Below, one piece after another: positions 1-8,643 of a DNA stretch of 64,000 nt; position 1 is the stretch's first letter; every line of letters begins with the position of its first letter. A program made the position numbers and the translations under genes. Below the pieces are notes generated by a model. That model worked only from the letters and a program-made list of their open reading frames with translations. It was not told the origin of the DNA and made no database searches. Origin of the DNA: Luteolibacter algae (GTDB lineage: Bacteria > Verrucomicrobiota > Verrucomicrobiia > Verrucomicrobiales > Akkermansiaceae); NCBI RefSeq assembly GCF_042683045.1, contig NZ_JBHUIT010000031.1:310001-374000 (forward strand), written 5' to 3'.

Positions 1-707
1 GACGAGTGATGAAGGAATTGAATGCCCATTCAGAGCATGTCGCGGGAGCAGTGCCGGATCTGCGGAAAGTGATGATTTATTATTGCGAGGAATCAGCTAT
101 CCAGACCGGTGAGTATATCGCTGGAGTGAAAGCGGTCTACGAGGCACTGAAGCTATTGAATGTTCCCGTAGGCTTCGCGACTCCTTCGATGCTCAGTGAG
201 CTGAATCTGGAGAAACAAACTCTGTTGATCACGCCCACTCCATTTATCACGGACAAGAACCTCAAGGGGCTGGGCGCATTCATCGAAGGGGGTGGTAGAG
301 TAATGACTGTGGGGCCGGAGAGAAGCTTTGTGAAAAATGAATTGGGAAAGGAGCGCGGCGAGAAAACAACGTTAGACACCGTGCGGTCCTTCGCTGAAAG
401 CACAATAGACGGATATTGCTCGACGTTCCGGAAAGAGATGGATGCTGACCTGTTCTCGATGTCTTGTGAGGTGCGGATCACGGATGCGGACGGCAAACCC
501 GCCTACGGTGTCATCATTACGCAACATCCTAATGAGGAAACGGGAGTTGTATCCATCACGCTGAATAATGTGAGCCGTTTTGAGCGCATTGTTGAATTGG
601 GTGATGGGAATTCTCCCGTGAAAGTGACGGATCTCATTAGCGGTAAAGAAGTTTCCCCCGAGATCATCCTGAAGCCTTGCGATGTCCGGTTGCTGACGGC
701 GGAATGA
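1..707 (+). CDS. C-terminal part of a probable GH42-like beta-galactosidase (partial, open at left edge)
   Basis: The reading frame has no stop before the left edge, so about 234 C-terminal residues of a longer protein are visible. The first ~115 residues look like the glutamine-amidotransferase-like fold that forms the trimerisation domain of GH42 beta-galactosidases: LLITPTPFITDKNL, then a glycine-rich AFIEGGGRVMTVGPE segment. The remaining ~110 residues are beta-rich and end in DVRLLTAE, as in the small C-terminal domain of such enzymes. The catalytic barrel is outside the window, so the family call is an inference from the tail only. The gene converges on the sulfatase/GH110 locus, which fits a shared role in galactan breakdown. 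It could instead be another sugar hydrolase with the same accessory domain. Confidence 0.55.
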   Translation, partial: RVMKELNAHSEHVAGAVPDLRKVMIYYCEESAIQTGEYIAGVKAVYEALKLLNVPVGFATPSMLSELNLEKQTLLITPTPFITDKNLKGLGAFIEGGGRVMTVGPERSFVKNELGKERGEKTTLDTVRSFAESTIDGYCSTFRKEMDADLFSMSCEVRITDADGKPAYGVIITQHPNEETGVVSITLNNVSRFERIVELGDGNSPVKVTDLISGKEVSPEIILKPCDVRLLTAE

Positions 708-821
708 GGCGCTCCGCCGGGTTAGGCTCGTTCCATCGGTTGATTCCATCGTAGATCTTCAGGAGATTCGGGAAGCGCTCTTCTGGAGATCAACCTTTGT
801 TCATCTGTAAGGTAGGAAGGC

Positions 822-860
822 AAAAAAAAGAGGCTCATCCACGTTAGATGGAGAGCCTCA
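822..860 (-). terminator. Rho-independent terminator ending the GH110/sulfatase locus
   Basis: Read on the minus strand, a 7-bp arm GAGGCTC is followed by TCCA, a short loop and TGGA, then after a one-base bulge by GAGCCTC and a run of eight T. It lies about 25 bp after the stop of the GH110 gene at 884. It is the clearest intrinsic terminator at this end of the window and separates this transcript from the convergent gene at 1-707. Confidence 0.85.
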
Positions 861-883
861 TAGTTCAGGTGAAAGGGAAAATG

Positions 884-2737
884 CTATTTGCTTGGTGCTG
901 GCTGATTTGCTTTCTCCTGCTGCAGGTTTTCGTTCTGCTCGATGGTGACGTTCTCCGTATCACCGGAGATCCGGATCGTGCCGCTTTCTCCAAAGCCAAT
1001 AAACTTGTTCCCCTTGATGGTGACCTTATCACTGTAGTGGAGATCGATGCTCGGGAAGTCCCGGGCAGCTGGATAATCGCTACTAAGTTCGATGGTATTA
1101 TCGGAAATATTCAAGCCTTCCACCGAGTTTGAGTAGGCGATAAGCCCGTTGAAGCTTTTGATGCTGTTCCCGGTGAAGTTGATATTTCTATGGTAGCGGC
1201 CATCACCGAACCTCTGCTCGTCATTGAGGAGTGGGGATGCGTAAAGGGGATAGCGGTCAGCCCCTTCGTAGCCGATGTTCACAAAAGTATTGTTGGCGAT
1301 AGTCACGTCCTCGACCGCACCGGACTCATACCAGACATTGTTATCACCTTCGATGAGGATGCCGTGCATCTGCGAAGAAAAGTAGTTTTCTGTAACGGTG
1401 ACTTTGCCTTTCGTGGTGATCAGAGCGGAACGTGCGCGATTTTCACGAATGACGTTGTGAGTCATTACAAGATCCGGATACCAGGTCATATTTTCCATGG
1501 AGAGCGGACCCTGGGGAATCTCCGCGGGCACATTTTCCAAGGTAACCATGAAATGCTTTTCATTGATCGGCCGGACGCTTTCGACTGTGCCTTCAAACAG
1601 CGGGAGAACGGTTGAGCGATCCATGACCATAATTTTATCACCCGCTTCCGCGAAGGTCAGACCCCATTGTTGGAAATGGCTGATCGTGCATAGGAAGTTC
1701 TTTTGTCCGAGGTATTCATCGATAATGACATACGCTCCATGGACGTTGATACCATCATCGAGCATGTGCTCGAAAAGGCAGTGCTCCAGCTCGATAGTTC
1801 CTTTGCAGCCAATGAAGTGTGTGGCGTCGGCGCGGGTGGAGATGAGACGCTTGTCGGTAGAAGTGACGACCATATGATCGAGTTTCAGGTTTTCACAGCG
1901 CTCGGCGATGAGGCCCATACCGCCCGCTGCATAAACAGTGACATTATCGATGATGATGTCTTTCGAATCGGAGGCGTGAATGGCGGGAGCAAGACGGCTG
2001 GTCGGGTGGGAGCCGTAGGTGACGATGACGCTGCCCACAGGGGGCAGTTTCTTGCTGAACGAAGCGGTGAGCTCGACGCGATTCCCATCAAGCTTTTTAG
2101 CGCTCATCGGGTGACGTGGATTTAGCGAGTAATCCCTGGTTTCATGCATGGGCGACCGCGTTTTGGGATCGAAAAGAATGTTCGTGGCGATCGGATCCTG
2201 CCAGTCATAATGGTCAAAGAGGATCTGGCCTTTCTCTATGGTGTAGGGAAATTCATCGCTGTCGATCTCGACTGTGATCGCTTTTCCATTCGCCGAGTGC
2301 TCGACGACTTTCAACTCACTCTGAAACGGGCGTTTCCAATCGATGGAAAAGTTTTTCAGGGTCACACCGCTGGAGCCATCCAAGACGAAGGGGACGATCC
2401 GGCCGTGAAAGATAAAGCGGGAATCTCCGCCATTGATGGTGATGTTTTTGCAATCCATCAACGGGAAAGCGATCCGCTTGAGGCTGTTGTCGTGGTTGGC
2501 CACTGCGCGATATTTCTCCAGCGCCCGATCCGGGTAAAAATCGTAGTCACCCTTCGGGAAGATCAAGGTGACGTCCGGTTCATCTCCGACGGAGAGGATC
2601 AATTCATTCAGGGGAAGGCTCGCATCCTTTCCAGGAATGATGCCGAAGTCTGCCACGTTGATATCCCGGGCATTTGCGAGGGCGGTGCTGAGGCAAAACC
2701 CGCTTATCAGGAAGTTCTTAAGATTAATTTTGGACAT
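884..2737 (-). CDS. Exported GH110-type alpha-1,3-galactosidase (parallel beta-helix), copy 1
   Basis: A 617-residue protein with a short signal peptide (residues 1-23, ending ALANA), followed by a right-handed parallel beta-helix. GH110 enzymes release terminal alpha-1,3-linked galactose by inversion, from blood-group B glycans or carrageenan-type galactans. The conserved block TRADATHF (Asp304) is followed by MLDDGINVHG (Asp327, Asp328, His333). The spacing of 23 and 24 residues matches what I recall for the catalytic aspartates of the structurally solved GH110 enzyme PdGH110B. The second copy at 8644 has the same spacing, which supports the family. The gene is the last of the minus-strand locus. 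It follows a regulator by 105 bp and has its own candidate operator upstream, so it may be transcribed separately. A different beta-helix lyase or hydrolase is the main alternative. Confidence 0.8.
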   Translation of the reverse strand: MSKINLKNFLISGFCLSTALANARDINVADFGIIPGKDASLPLNELILSVGDEPDVTLIFPKGDYDFYPDRALEKYRAVANHDNSLKRIAFPLMDCKNITINGGDSRFIFHGRIVPFVLDGSSGVTLKNFSIDWKRPFQSELKVVEHSANGKAITVEIDSDEFPYTIEKGQILFDHYDWQDPIATNILFDPKTRSPMHETRDYSLNPRHPMSAKKLDGNRVELTASFSKKLPPVGSVIVTYGSHPTSRLAPAIHASDSKDIIIDNVTVYAAGGMGLIAERCENLKLDHMVVTSTDKRLISTRADATHFIGCKGTIELEHCLFEHMLDDGINVHGAYVIIDEYLGQKNFLCTISHFQQWGLTFAEAGDKIMVMDRSTVLPLFEGTVESVRPINEKHFMVTLENVPAEIPQGPLSMENMTWYPDLVMTHNVIRENRARSALITTKGKVTVTENYFSSQMHGILIEGDNNVWYESGAVEDVTIANNTFVNIGYEGADRYPLYASPLLNDEQRFGDGRYHRNINFTGNSIKSFNGLIAYSNSVEGLNISDNTIELSSDYPAARDFPSIDLHYSDKVTIKGNKFIGFGESGTIRISGDTENVTIEQNENLQQEKANQPAPSK

Positions 2738-2774
2738 TAGTTAAACTTAATCTATCAGCTCGACCCGTAATTGT

Positions 2775-2793
2775 AATTCGCGTTTACGTAAAA
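2775..2793 (-). promoter_or_regulatory. Candidate XylR operator upstream of GH110 copy 1
   Basis: The plus strand reads AATTCG, six bases, then CGTAAAA and TAT. The same arrangement occurs at 13723-13741. In both cases it lies upstream of a minus-strand gene in the same orientation, 38 and 44 bp from the start codon. Here the core also contains the palindrome TTTACGTAAA (2783-2792). The repeat and its placement are seen directly; that a XylR/AraC regulator binds it is inference. Confidence 0.45.
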
Positions 2794-2842
2794 TATGTGT
2801 GTGATTGTGCCATTTTATCGGTGGATAATACCAATTTTCGCG

Positions 2843-3988
2843 TCAGATTCGGAATTGCTTGCGAAATTGTCTTGGGGATTGGCCGGTGGATTTTTTGAAT
2901 ACATGACTCAAATAATTGTAAGTCGTGTAGCCGCAGGCCTCTGCCACATCCTGCATCGGCAGATCTGTTTCAGATAAGAGCTTGCTGGCACGTTTGATCC
3001 TGATCCGCCTGACCTCGTCTGTCGGACTACGGCCGAAAGCTCGCTGAAATCGATTCTCCAGGGAACGTCTGGCCATGGGGACGGCTCTTAGAATATCATC
3101 CATGGAGATGGGCTCGAAGGCGTGGTCTCTGATATATTGGATGACCTGGACGAGTCTAGGGTCTTCCACGGCAAGGGTATCGGTTGATAGTCTCTCGATG
3201 ATCCCCATGGGTGGAAGGTAAATGGTTTTGTTCTCAACCGGTTCACCGAGTAGTTTGAGGTGAAGCAGCTCGGCCGCCTTGTAGCCGATCTGTTCGGTAG
3301 GTGCCATAATTCCCGAAAGGGCGGGAAAGCATGCATGGCTCAATAACTCATCGTAGCCGCCGCTCAGGATAGCCACATCGTGTGGGACACTGATGTTTTC
3401 CTGCATGCAGCAATCCACGACCTGCCTGGCATATTCGTTGCCCCAGACGAGTAGGCCGAGAGGCTTCGGCTGGGAATTGATCCATTCGGCCAGTTTTTTC
3501 GAGTCCTGTAGTTCGCTTTCCCGCAGAGCGAAGGTTTGATAGGGGAGTTTGTGCTGCGAGACCGCATTTTTAAAATGCCGTGAGTAGGCTGCAGGATTGG
3601 GCAGATGGAACGGCCCGGCAAGCGCGACATTGTTGATTCCCCGGTCAATGAAATGTTCCACCGCTAATTTTGTGCCGATGGAATCGTCTGTGCGGACGCA
3701 TGCGGAAGCGAAATCAGGGACGTCAAAGTCACAAACGTTGACCACCGGTAACTGGGACTTCTTGATATCTTCTGCAAAACTTGGCGTGGCAACCCGGGCG
3801 ATGATGCCATCTCCGCGCCAGCCGCGTGGCAGATGCTCCAAGGTCTCTCTGGTGCCGGTCCTTACCCAGATATGCCATGGGCCTACTTCGTTGGCATAGG
3901 AGATGATACCCTTAACGATACTGCGTCCCCAGCTGTTGGAGGTGCTGACAAAGATGGCGACTTGCGGGATTTCTTTTACGGGCGGCAT
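2843..3988 (-). CDS. XylR-type transcriptional activator (sugar-binding domain plus AraC helix-turn-helix), copy 1
   Basis: A 381-residue cytoplasmic regulator. Residues ~8-270 have the LacI/periplasmic-binding-like fold (VAIFVSTSNSWGRSIVKGI at the start, PLGLLVWGNEYARQVVD in the middle) that senses a sugar. Residues ~285-380 are an AraC-type double helix-turn-helix (AVPMARRSLENRFQRAF, then MQDVAEACGYTTYNYLSHVF). This architecture is that of E. coli XylR and is very common in Verrucomicrobiota and Planctomycetota. It lies 29 bp after the sulfatase at 4018 and just before the GH110 gene at 884, so it probably activates one or both of them in response to a released sugar. A paralogue of identical length is at 13900. 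Confidence 0.9.
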   Translation of the reverse strand: MPPVKEIPQVAIFVSTSNSWGRSIVKGIISYANEVGPWHIWVRTGTRETLEHLPRGWRGDGIIARVATPSFAEDIKKSQLPVVNVCDFDVPDFASACVRTDDSIGTKLAVEHFIDRGINNVALAGPFHLPNPAAYSRHFKNAVSQHKLPYQTFALRESELQDSKKLAEWINSQPKPLGLLVWGNEYARQVVDCCMQENISVPHDVAILSGGYDELLSHACFPALSGIMAPTEQIGYKAAELLHLKLLGEPVENKTIYLPPMGIIERLSTDTLAVEDPRLVQVIQYIRDHAFEPISMDDILRAVPMARRSLENRFQRAFGRSPTDEVRRIRIKRASKLLSETDLPMQDVAEACGYTTYNYLSHVFKKSTGQSPRQFRKQFRI

Positions 3989-4017
3989 GGTGTGGGTTTA
4001 TTTGGACGGACCGGTTT

Positions 4018-5592
4018 TCAGTTTGGAAAATCGGGCTCGAAGTCGGACTCGTTCACCCAATCCGCCTTCACCTTTTCACCACTCATCGCGCGCTTGTAGA
4101 AATCGCGCTCCACGGGGTTAGCACTCGGGTAGGTATTGAATACAGGACCGTTGCCCGATGAGCGGGGATCTCCCTGTTTTTCCAATTCTTCCTGGAGTTG
4201 CTTTTTCAATCCCGCGTAGGCAGAGGCCTTGTCCGGATTTTTTGCCAAATTATTCATGCACCAGGTATCTTTGCTGAGATCGTAGAATTCTTCCGCGCCA
4301 CGTTTGCCAAAACAGAGATCCCAGAATTTCTTTGTATCCGGATCGTGACGGGATTTCAGGACCTCGGTCTTGGTAGGGCTGCCGTCTGTATCCAGATAGC
4401 CGGTCTGCGGATTCCCGCCTGGCCACCTGTCTGGCTCCACATTATTGATGTATAGCAGATCATTTTTCACGATCCCGCGGATCGGGTATCCATGATCTTC
4501 CGGGCGGCCGACATCATTACGCTCGCGGCCGATCAGCACGTGATCACGCTCTTCGACGACCTTGCCACTTTTTTCGGTTTTGAAAAACTCCGTTAGGCTG
4601 CGACCTGTAAATGGGTGCATCCCAGATTGTTCTGCGGTGAGGCCGGCCACTTCTATAAAGGTAGGGGCGAGATCGATGAAGCTGACATAATCCTCGATAA
4701 CGCGGTCCGGGACAATGGTTCCTTTCCACATGATGGCCATGGGGAGGTGATTGGAATTCTCGTAGGCGTAGCCTTTGACCCTGGGGAACGGCATTCCGTT
4801 GTCACTGGTAACCACGATCAAGGTGTTTTCCAATTCGCCGCGCCTTTCGAGTTCCGCGAGCATATTGCCGAGATGTTTGTCAAAGTGCTCTACCTCGTAG
4901 GCATAATCGAGCATGTCGTTGCGGACAGCCTCATTATCCGGCCAGTAGGGAGGAACGTGCGGGAGATCGGCCAGCTTTTTACCGCCTTTGGAAACGCCGG
5001 TGCCATATTCGTAGGCACGGTGTGGCTCCGTGCTGCCAAACCAGAAAACCCACGGTTTTTCTCCGCCGGCCGCATTGAGGAATTCCTTGAAGTTTTCCGT
5101 GTAGTCGACATCGGAAATCTGGTTGGTGGGGGGCTCAAGGGTCTTGTCGGAAAATACCGTTCCCACAAGATTCCGTAATTTCCCCTGCTCGTCCTTTGCC
5201 ACGCCAGGAGCCCATCCTTTTCCTGTCATCCCGGCGAAATATCCGTTCTCTGAAAGAGCTTCGGAAAAGGATTTGAACTCTGTCGGGAAGTAAGCCCAGT
5301 GATTCGCCGCTGCCTTCAATTGCCATGGATTACGTCCCGTGATGATGCAGGAGCGGGAGGGGCCGCATTTTGCCGTTGGGGTATAGGCGCGCGTGAACAA
5401 CATCCCATCCTTGGCGATCTTATCGAAGTTAGGAGTTTTGATCCACTCGCAACCGTAGGCTCCCGCATGCCCGAACGACCAGTCATCGGCCAGAGCGAAT
5501 AAAATGTTCGGGCGTTTCTGATTGGTTTCCGGGGCTGCGAAAAGTGCTCCGGCCATCGCCAGTGGCAGTGCGATCAAGAGTAGATTTTTCAT
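4018..5592 (-). CDS. Exported sulfatase 1 (type I, formylglycine-dependent)
   Basis: Hydrolyses a sulfate ester, probably on a polysaccharide fragment. The formylglycine motif is C76-G-P-S-R80 (TAKCGPSRSCIITGR), with the metal-binding NILFALADDW upstream and TLIVVTSDNGMP downstream. The ATG at 5592 was chosen over the longer frame because it begins a clear signal peptide (MKNLLLIALPLAMAGALFAA) and avoids overlap with the gene at 5631. Length 524 residues, typical for family S1; the layout resembles heparan-N-sulfatase-like members. It is in the middle of a run of three sulfatases with gaps of 37-42 bp, consistent with one transcript. No sulfatase-maturing enzyme is encoded in the window. Confidence 0.9.
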   Translation of the reverse strand: MKNLLLIALPLAMAGALFAAPETNQKRPNILFALADDWSFGHAGAYGCEWIKTPNFDKIAKDGMLFTRAYTPTAKCGPSRSCIITGRNPWQLKAAANHWAYFPTEFKSFSEALSENGYFAGMTGKGWAPGVAKDEQGKLRNLVGTVFSDKTLEPPTNQISDVDYTENFKEFLNAAGGEKPWVFWFGSTEPHRAYEYGTGVSKGGKKLADLPHVPPYWPDNEAVRNDMLDYAYEVEHFDKHLGNMLAELERRGELENTLIVVTSDNGMPFPRVKGYAYENSNHLPMAIMWKGTIVPDRVIEDYVSFIDLAPTFIEVAGLTAEQSGMHPFTGRSLTEFFKTEKSGKVVEERDHVLIGRERNDVGRPEDHGYPIRGIVKNDLLYINNVEPDRWPGGNPQTGYLDTDGSPTKTEVLKSRHDPDTKKFWDLCFGKRGAEEFYDLSKDTWCMNNLAKNPDKASAYAGLKKQLQEELEKQGDPRSSGNGPVFNTYPSANPVERDFYKRAMSGEKVKADWVNESDFEPDFPN

Positions 5593-5630
5593 GAGGAATA
5601 CAGGTTTTATGGAAAAGGAATACGAAGCAG

Positions 5631-7025
5631 CTACTGAACGCCGGAATATTTTTCGACGCCCATGGATTGCTCCCACGTCGCGAGTTTTTTCCGGAGTTCT
5701 TCAGCTTTTTCCGGGTTCGATGTGGCCAGGTCTTTTTCTTCCGAGATATCCTTCGCGATATTGTAAAGCTTTACTTTGCCGCTTCTGTAGGCGAGCAGCT
5801 TCCAATCGCCCTCGCGAACGCTGGCGTAAAGATCTTCATAAGCGCGGTAGCCATAGATTGGCTCGCCTCTATCCAGCGTGGTGTCTTCCCTGATGACATC
5901 GAGGAGTGAGATTCCATCCAAATCCTTGTATTTCGAAACATCGCCTCCAGCGATTTCGACAAGCGTGGGGAAAAGATCGGTTGATTGAACGATGTTTTCG
6001 TTCTTGCTTCCCTGCTTCGTCACTCCCGGCCAGTAGAATGCGAAGGGGACGCGTGCTCCGCCCTCGTAGAGCGTGTCCGATTTTTTCCCGCCGTGGAAAG
6101 GTGGATTTTCGAAGGTGCCACCTTGATCCGAGAGAAGAATGACGATGGTATTCTGATCAAGTTGTTGTTTTTTCAGTGTCTCGCGGATCCTGCCTACTGA
6201 GTCGTCCAAGGACTTCACCATCGCCGCATAGTGGGCGTCTTTTCCGGTCATGCCTTTTTCTTCAAAGTGTTTTACGTAGTCCTTTCTCCCGATTTGTGGA
6301 CCGTGGACTGTGTAATACCAGAGGCTCAACATGAAGGGCTGGCTACTATCATATTTCTCGAGAAATTCCACGCTCTCATCGGTGAGTTTGTCGGTGAGAT
6401 AGCGTTCCTTCTCATCTTTGTAGACATCGGAATTCTTAAAATAGGGTGGGTTATAATTGCTCGGATGGCCCCAGTTCGATGTTCCTGCCTGTGAATCGAA
6501 ACCCTGGTGGATCGGATGATACGGCTCGTGGCCGAGGTGCCATTTTCCCACAAAATAGTTGTAGTAACCTAGCTCTCCAAGAGCTTCCGCATAGGTGGTC
6601 TTCTCAAGTGGCAACCAGTTCCGGCAGGGGAAGTTCGCGGGGTCTGTCTTGAGTGTATGGAATTCCTCATCGGTTCTTCCGAATTGATCGAAGCCATCCT
6701 TGTTCGGTGCCGTGGGAATGTGGCGGACGATCCGTAGGCGGGCGGGGTGTTGGCCGGTGAGCAGAGTGGCCCGGCTAGGACTGCAAGTCGGGCAAGCGAT
6801 GTATGCTTGGGTGAAATCGATCCCGTCTGACATGAGCTGATCAATATTGGGAGACTCGAATTTCGGGTTCCGGGCATGAAAATCCGCCCAGCCCCAGTCA
6901 TCGACGAAGAGCAGAACGATATTGGGCTGCTTTCCATCGGCGAGGGTTTTGGCATCCTCGGCCCGGCTGGGAATGATAACTGCTGCTAGCATGGCAGCGA
7001 GTGTGAGAAGGTGTTTCTTTTGCAT
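5631..7025 (-). CDS. Exported sulfatase 2 (type I, arylsulfatase A-like)
   Basis: 464 residues with signal peptide MQKKHLLTLAAMLAAVIIPS. The formylglycine motif is C81-S-P-S-R85 (CPTCSPSRATLLTGQHP). The metal ligands appear in NIVLLFVDDWGWADF and in the later TIVILLSDQGGTFENP. The protein contains GKWHLG, the Lys/His active-site segment typical of arylsulfatase A-like S1 enzymes. It should act in the periplasm or outside the cell, removing sulfate from galactan fragments so that the GH110 and beta-galactosidase enzymes can act. It is co-directional with sulfatases 1 and 3. Substrate position on the sugar cannot be read from the sequence. Confidence 0.92.
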   Translation of the reverse strand: MQKKHLLTLAAMLAAVIIPSRAEDAKTLADGKQPNIVLLFVDDWGWADFHARNPKFESPNIDQLMSDGIDFTQAYIACPTCSPSRATLLTGQHPARLRIVRHIPTAPNKDGFDQFGRTDEEFHTLKTDPANFPCRNWLPLEKTTYAEALGELGYYNYFVGKWHLGHEPYHPIHQGFDSQAGTSNWGHPSNYNPPYFKNSDVYKDEKERYLTDKLTDESVEFLEKYDSSQPFMLSLWYYTVHGPQIGRKDYVKHFEEKGMTGKDAHYAAMVKSLDDSVGRIRETLKKQQLDQNTIVILLSDQGGTFENPPFHGGKKSDTLYEGGARVPFAFYWPGVTKQGSKNENIVQSTDLFPTLVEIAGGDVSKYKDLDGISLLDVIREDTTLDRGEPIYGYRAYEDLYASVREGDWKLLAYRSGKVKLYNIAKDISEEKDLATSNPEKAEELRKKLATWEQSMGVEKYSGVQ

Positions 7026-7068
7026 GATCTGAAATGATTGGGATTGCGCTCAGCGAGGTGATGGAAAA

Positions 7069-8622
7069 TTAGAAACCGAGCTGCTTTTTGTTGATTTTCT
7101 TATCTCCGGAAGATTTTTCCGGGGCCACTTTTTCAATGATTCCTTGCATATCCGCGACAATTTCAGGGTAGTCTGCTGCGAGGTTAGTGGTTTCCTCCGG
7201 ATCTTCTCCGAGGTTGAATAAAAGACCGGGAGCATCAACCTGGGTTTCGATCCACTGATCGATACCACCCCGCTGGGTGACACTGCCGGGTGGAACGTAT
7301 TTCCAATCGCCTTTACGGATCGCAATTTGCGCGAGAGCCTGCTGGACGATGAATTCTCTGCCAATGGCGGATTCCCCGGTGAGAGCCTTGATCAGATTTT
7401 CACCATCCGCGCCGGATTTATCCGGCAGAGGCTTTCCAATCAAGCCGGCGATGGACGCAAAGATATCGACATGACTGACGAGCGCATCCGAGACACCCGG
7501 CTTAGCCATTTTTGGCCAGGAAACGATGAACGGAACCCGTGTCCCGCCTTCCCAACGGCTGTATTTGCCCCCGTTCCAGGGCCCTGCCGGGCGGTGGTCC
7601 CCGTTCAGCTCAACCGCTCCGTCCCAGTATCCATCGAAAAGGACCGGGCCGTTGTCAGACGAGAGAATGATCAAGGTATTGTCGAATTTATCCTGAGCCT
7701 TGAGTTCCTGGACAAGGCGGCCCACACACCAATCAAAGGCGGCAAGCGCGTCGCCACGCGGGCCCATATTGGTGGAGCCTTGGAAGCGTGGATGGATAAC
7801 GCGCGGCACATGGTTTTCATTTGGCGCGTAGTAGAGGAAGAACGGCTGTTCCTTGGTCCCGGAAATGAATTCGATTGCCTTGTTGAGGTAGGTGTCCGCC
7901 ATATCCTCATCTTTGAAGCGAGCGGCATGTCCACCTGTCATCCAGCCAATACGACTCACGCCGTTGACAATCGTGCCGGAATGTTGCTCATCTGCCTGCA
8001 CTTTCAAAAGCTGGGGATGGGAAATCCCGGTCGGCTCGTCTCCCACTTTTTCCGCATAGTTCACTTTCACGGGATCCGCCGGATCCAAGCCGACAATGTG
8101 TCCGTTTTCGATATAGACCGAGGGAACCCGGTCCGCGGTTGCTGCCATGTTGAATGAATAATCGAAGCCTACTTCCTTGGGGCCGGGGCTGATAAGTCCA
8201 TTCCAGTCCAAGGGCTCGCTTACTGAGCCGAGGCCGAGATGCCATTTACCCACGAGAGCGGTGGAATAGCCATTGTCTCGAAGGAAGGTGGCGACCGTCG
8301 GGCGCTCCGGATTGATGATCAGCGGGGCATTTCCCGGCAGGATGTGCGCTTCCTCATTGCGGAACGCATACTCGCCGGTGAGCAGCGAATAACGTGAGGG
8401 GGTGCAGGTGGCGGCGGTGGCGTATGCCGAGCGAAAGCGGATCCCGTTTTTCGCCAAGGCGTCGATGTTCGGCGTTTGAACGCCTGTCGCACCGTAGCAA
8501 CTGAAATCGCCGTAGCCGATGTCATCTCCGTAGATGATGAGGATGTTTGGCTTTTCTCCGGCCAACGTGAATGCGGAAGTTGAAAGTGCGACCAATGCGC
8601 TAATTAGAAAGTGGTGTTTCAT
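7069..8622 (-). CDS. Exported sulfatase 3 (type I, arylsulfatase-like)
   Basis: 517 residues with signal peptide MKHHFLISALVALSTSAFTLA. The motif C73-T-P-S-R77 (AATCTPSRYSLLTGEY) is the formylglycine site. Metal-binding NILIIYGDDIGYGDF and TLIILSSDNGPVLFDGY flank it, and VGKWHLGLG carries the active-site Lys and His. The C-terminal part (FNLGEDPEETTNLAADYPE) is the standard small sulfatase domain. It lies only 21 bp after the stop of the GH110 gene at 8644, so the two are almost certainly co-transcribed and may act in sequence on the same chain end. Confidence 0.92.
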   Translation of the reverse strand: MKHHFLISALVALSTSAFTLAGEKPNILIIYGDDIGYGDFSCYGATGVQTPNIDALAKNGIRFRSAYATAATCTPSRYSLLTGEYAFRNEEAHILPGNAPLIINPERPTVATFLRDNGYSTALVGKWHLGLGSVSEPLDWNGLISPGPKEVGFDYSFNMAATADRVPSVYIENGHIVGLDPADPVKVNYAEKVGDEPTGISHPQLLKVQADEQHSGTIVNGVSRIGWMTGGHAARFKDEDMADTYLNKAIEFISGTKEQPFFLYYAPNENHVPRVIHPRFQGSTNMGPRGDALAAFDWCVGRLVQELKAQDKFDNTLIILSSDNGPVLFDGYWDGAVELNGDHRPAGPWNGGKYSRWEGGTRVPFIVSWPKMAKPGVSDALVSHVDIFASIAGLIGKPLPDKSGADGENLIKALTGESAIGREFIVQQALAQIAIRKGDWKYVPPGSVTQRGGIDQWIETQVDAPGLLFNLGEDPEETTNLAADYPEIVADMQGIIEKVAPEKSSGDKKINKKQLGF

Positions 8623-8643
8623 ATTCGTCTGCTTTGATAAAAA

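Noticed and set aside
7327..8157. 276-residue plus-strand open frame opposite sulfatase 3
   Set aside because: Shadow of a sulfatase with full motifs; composition and lack of motifs argue against a gene.
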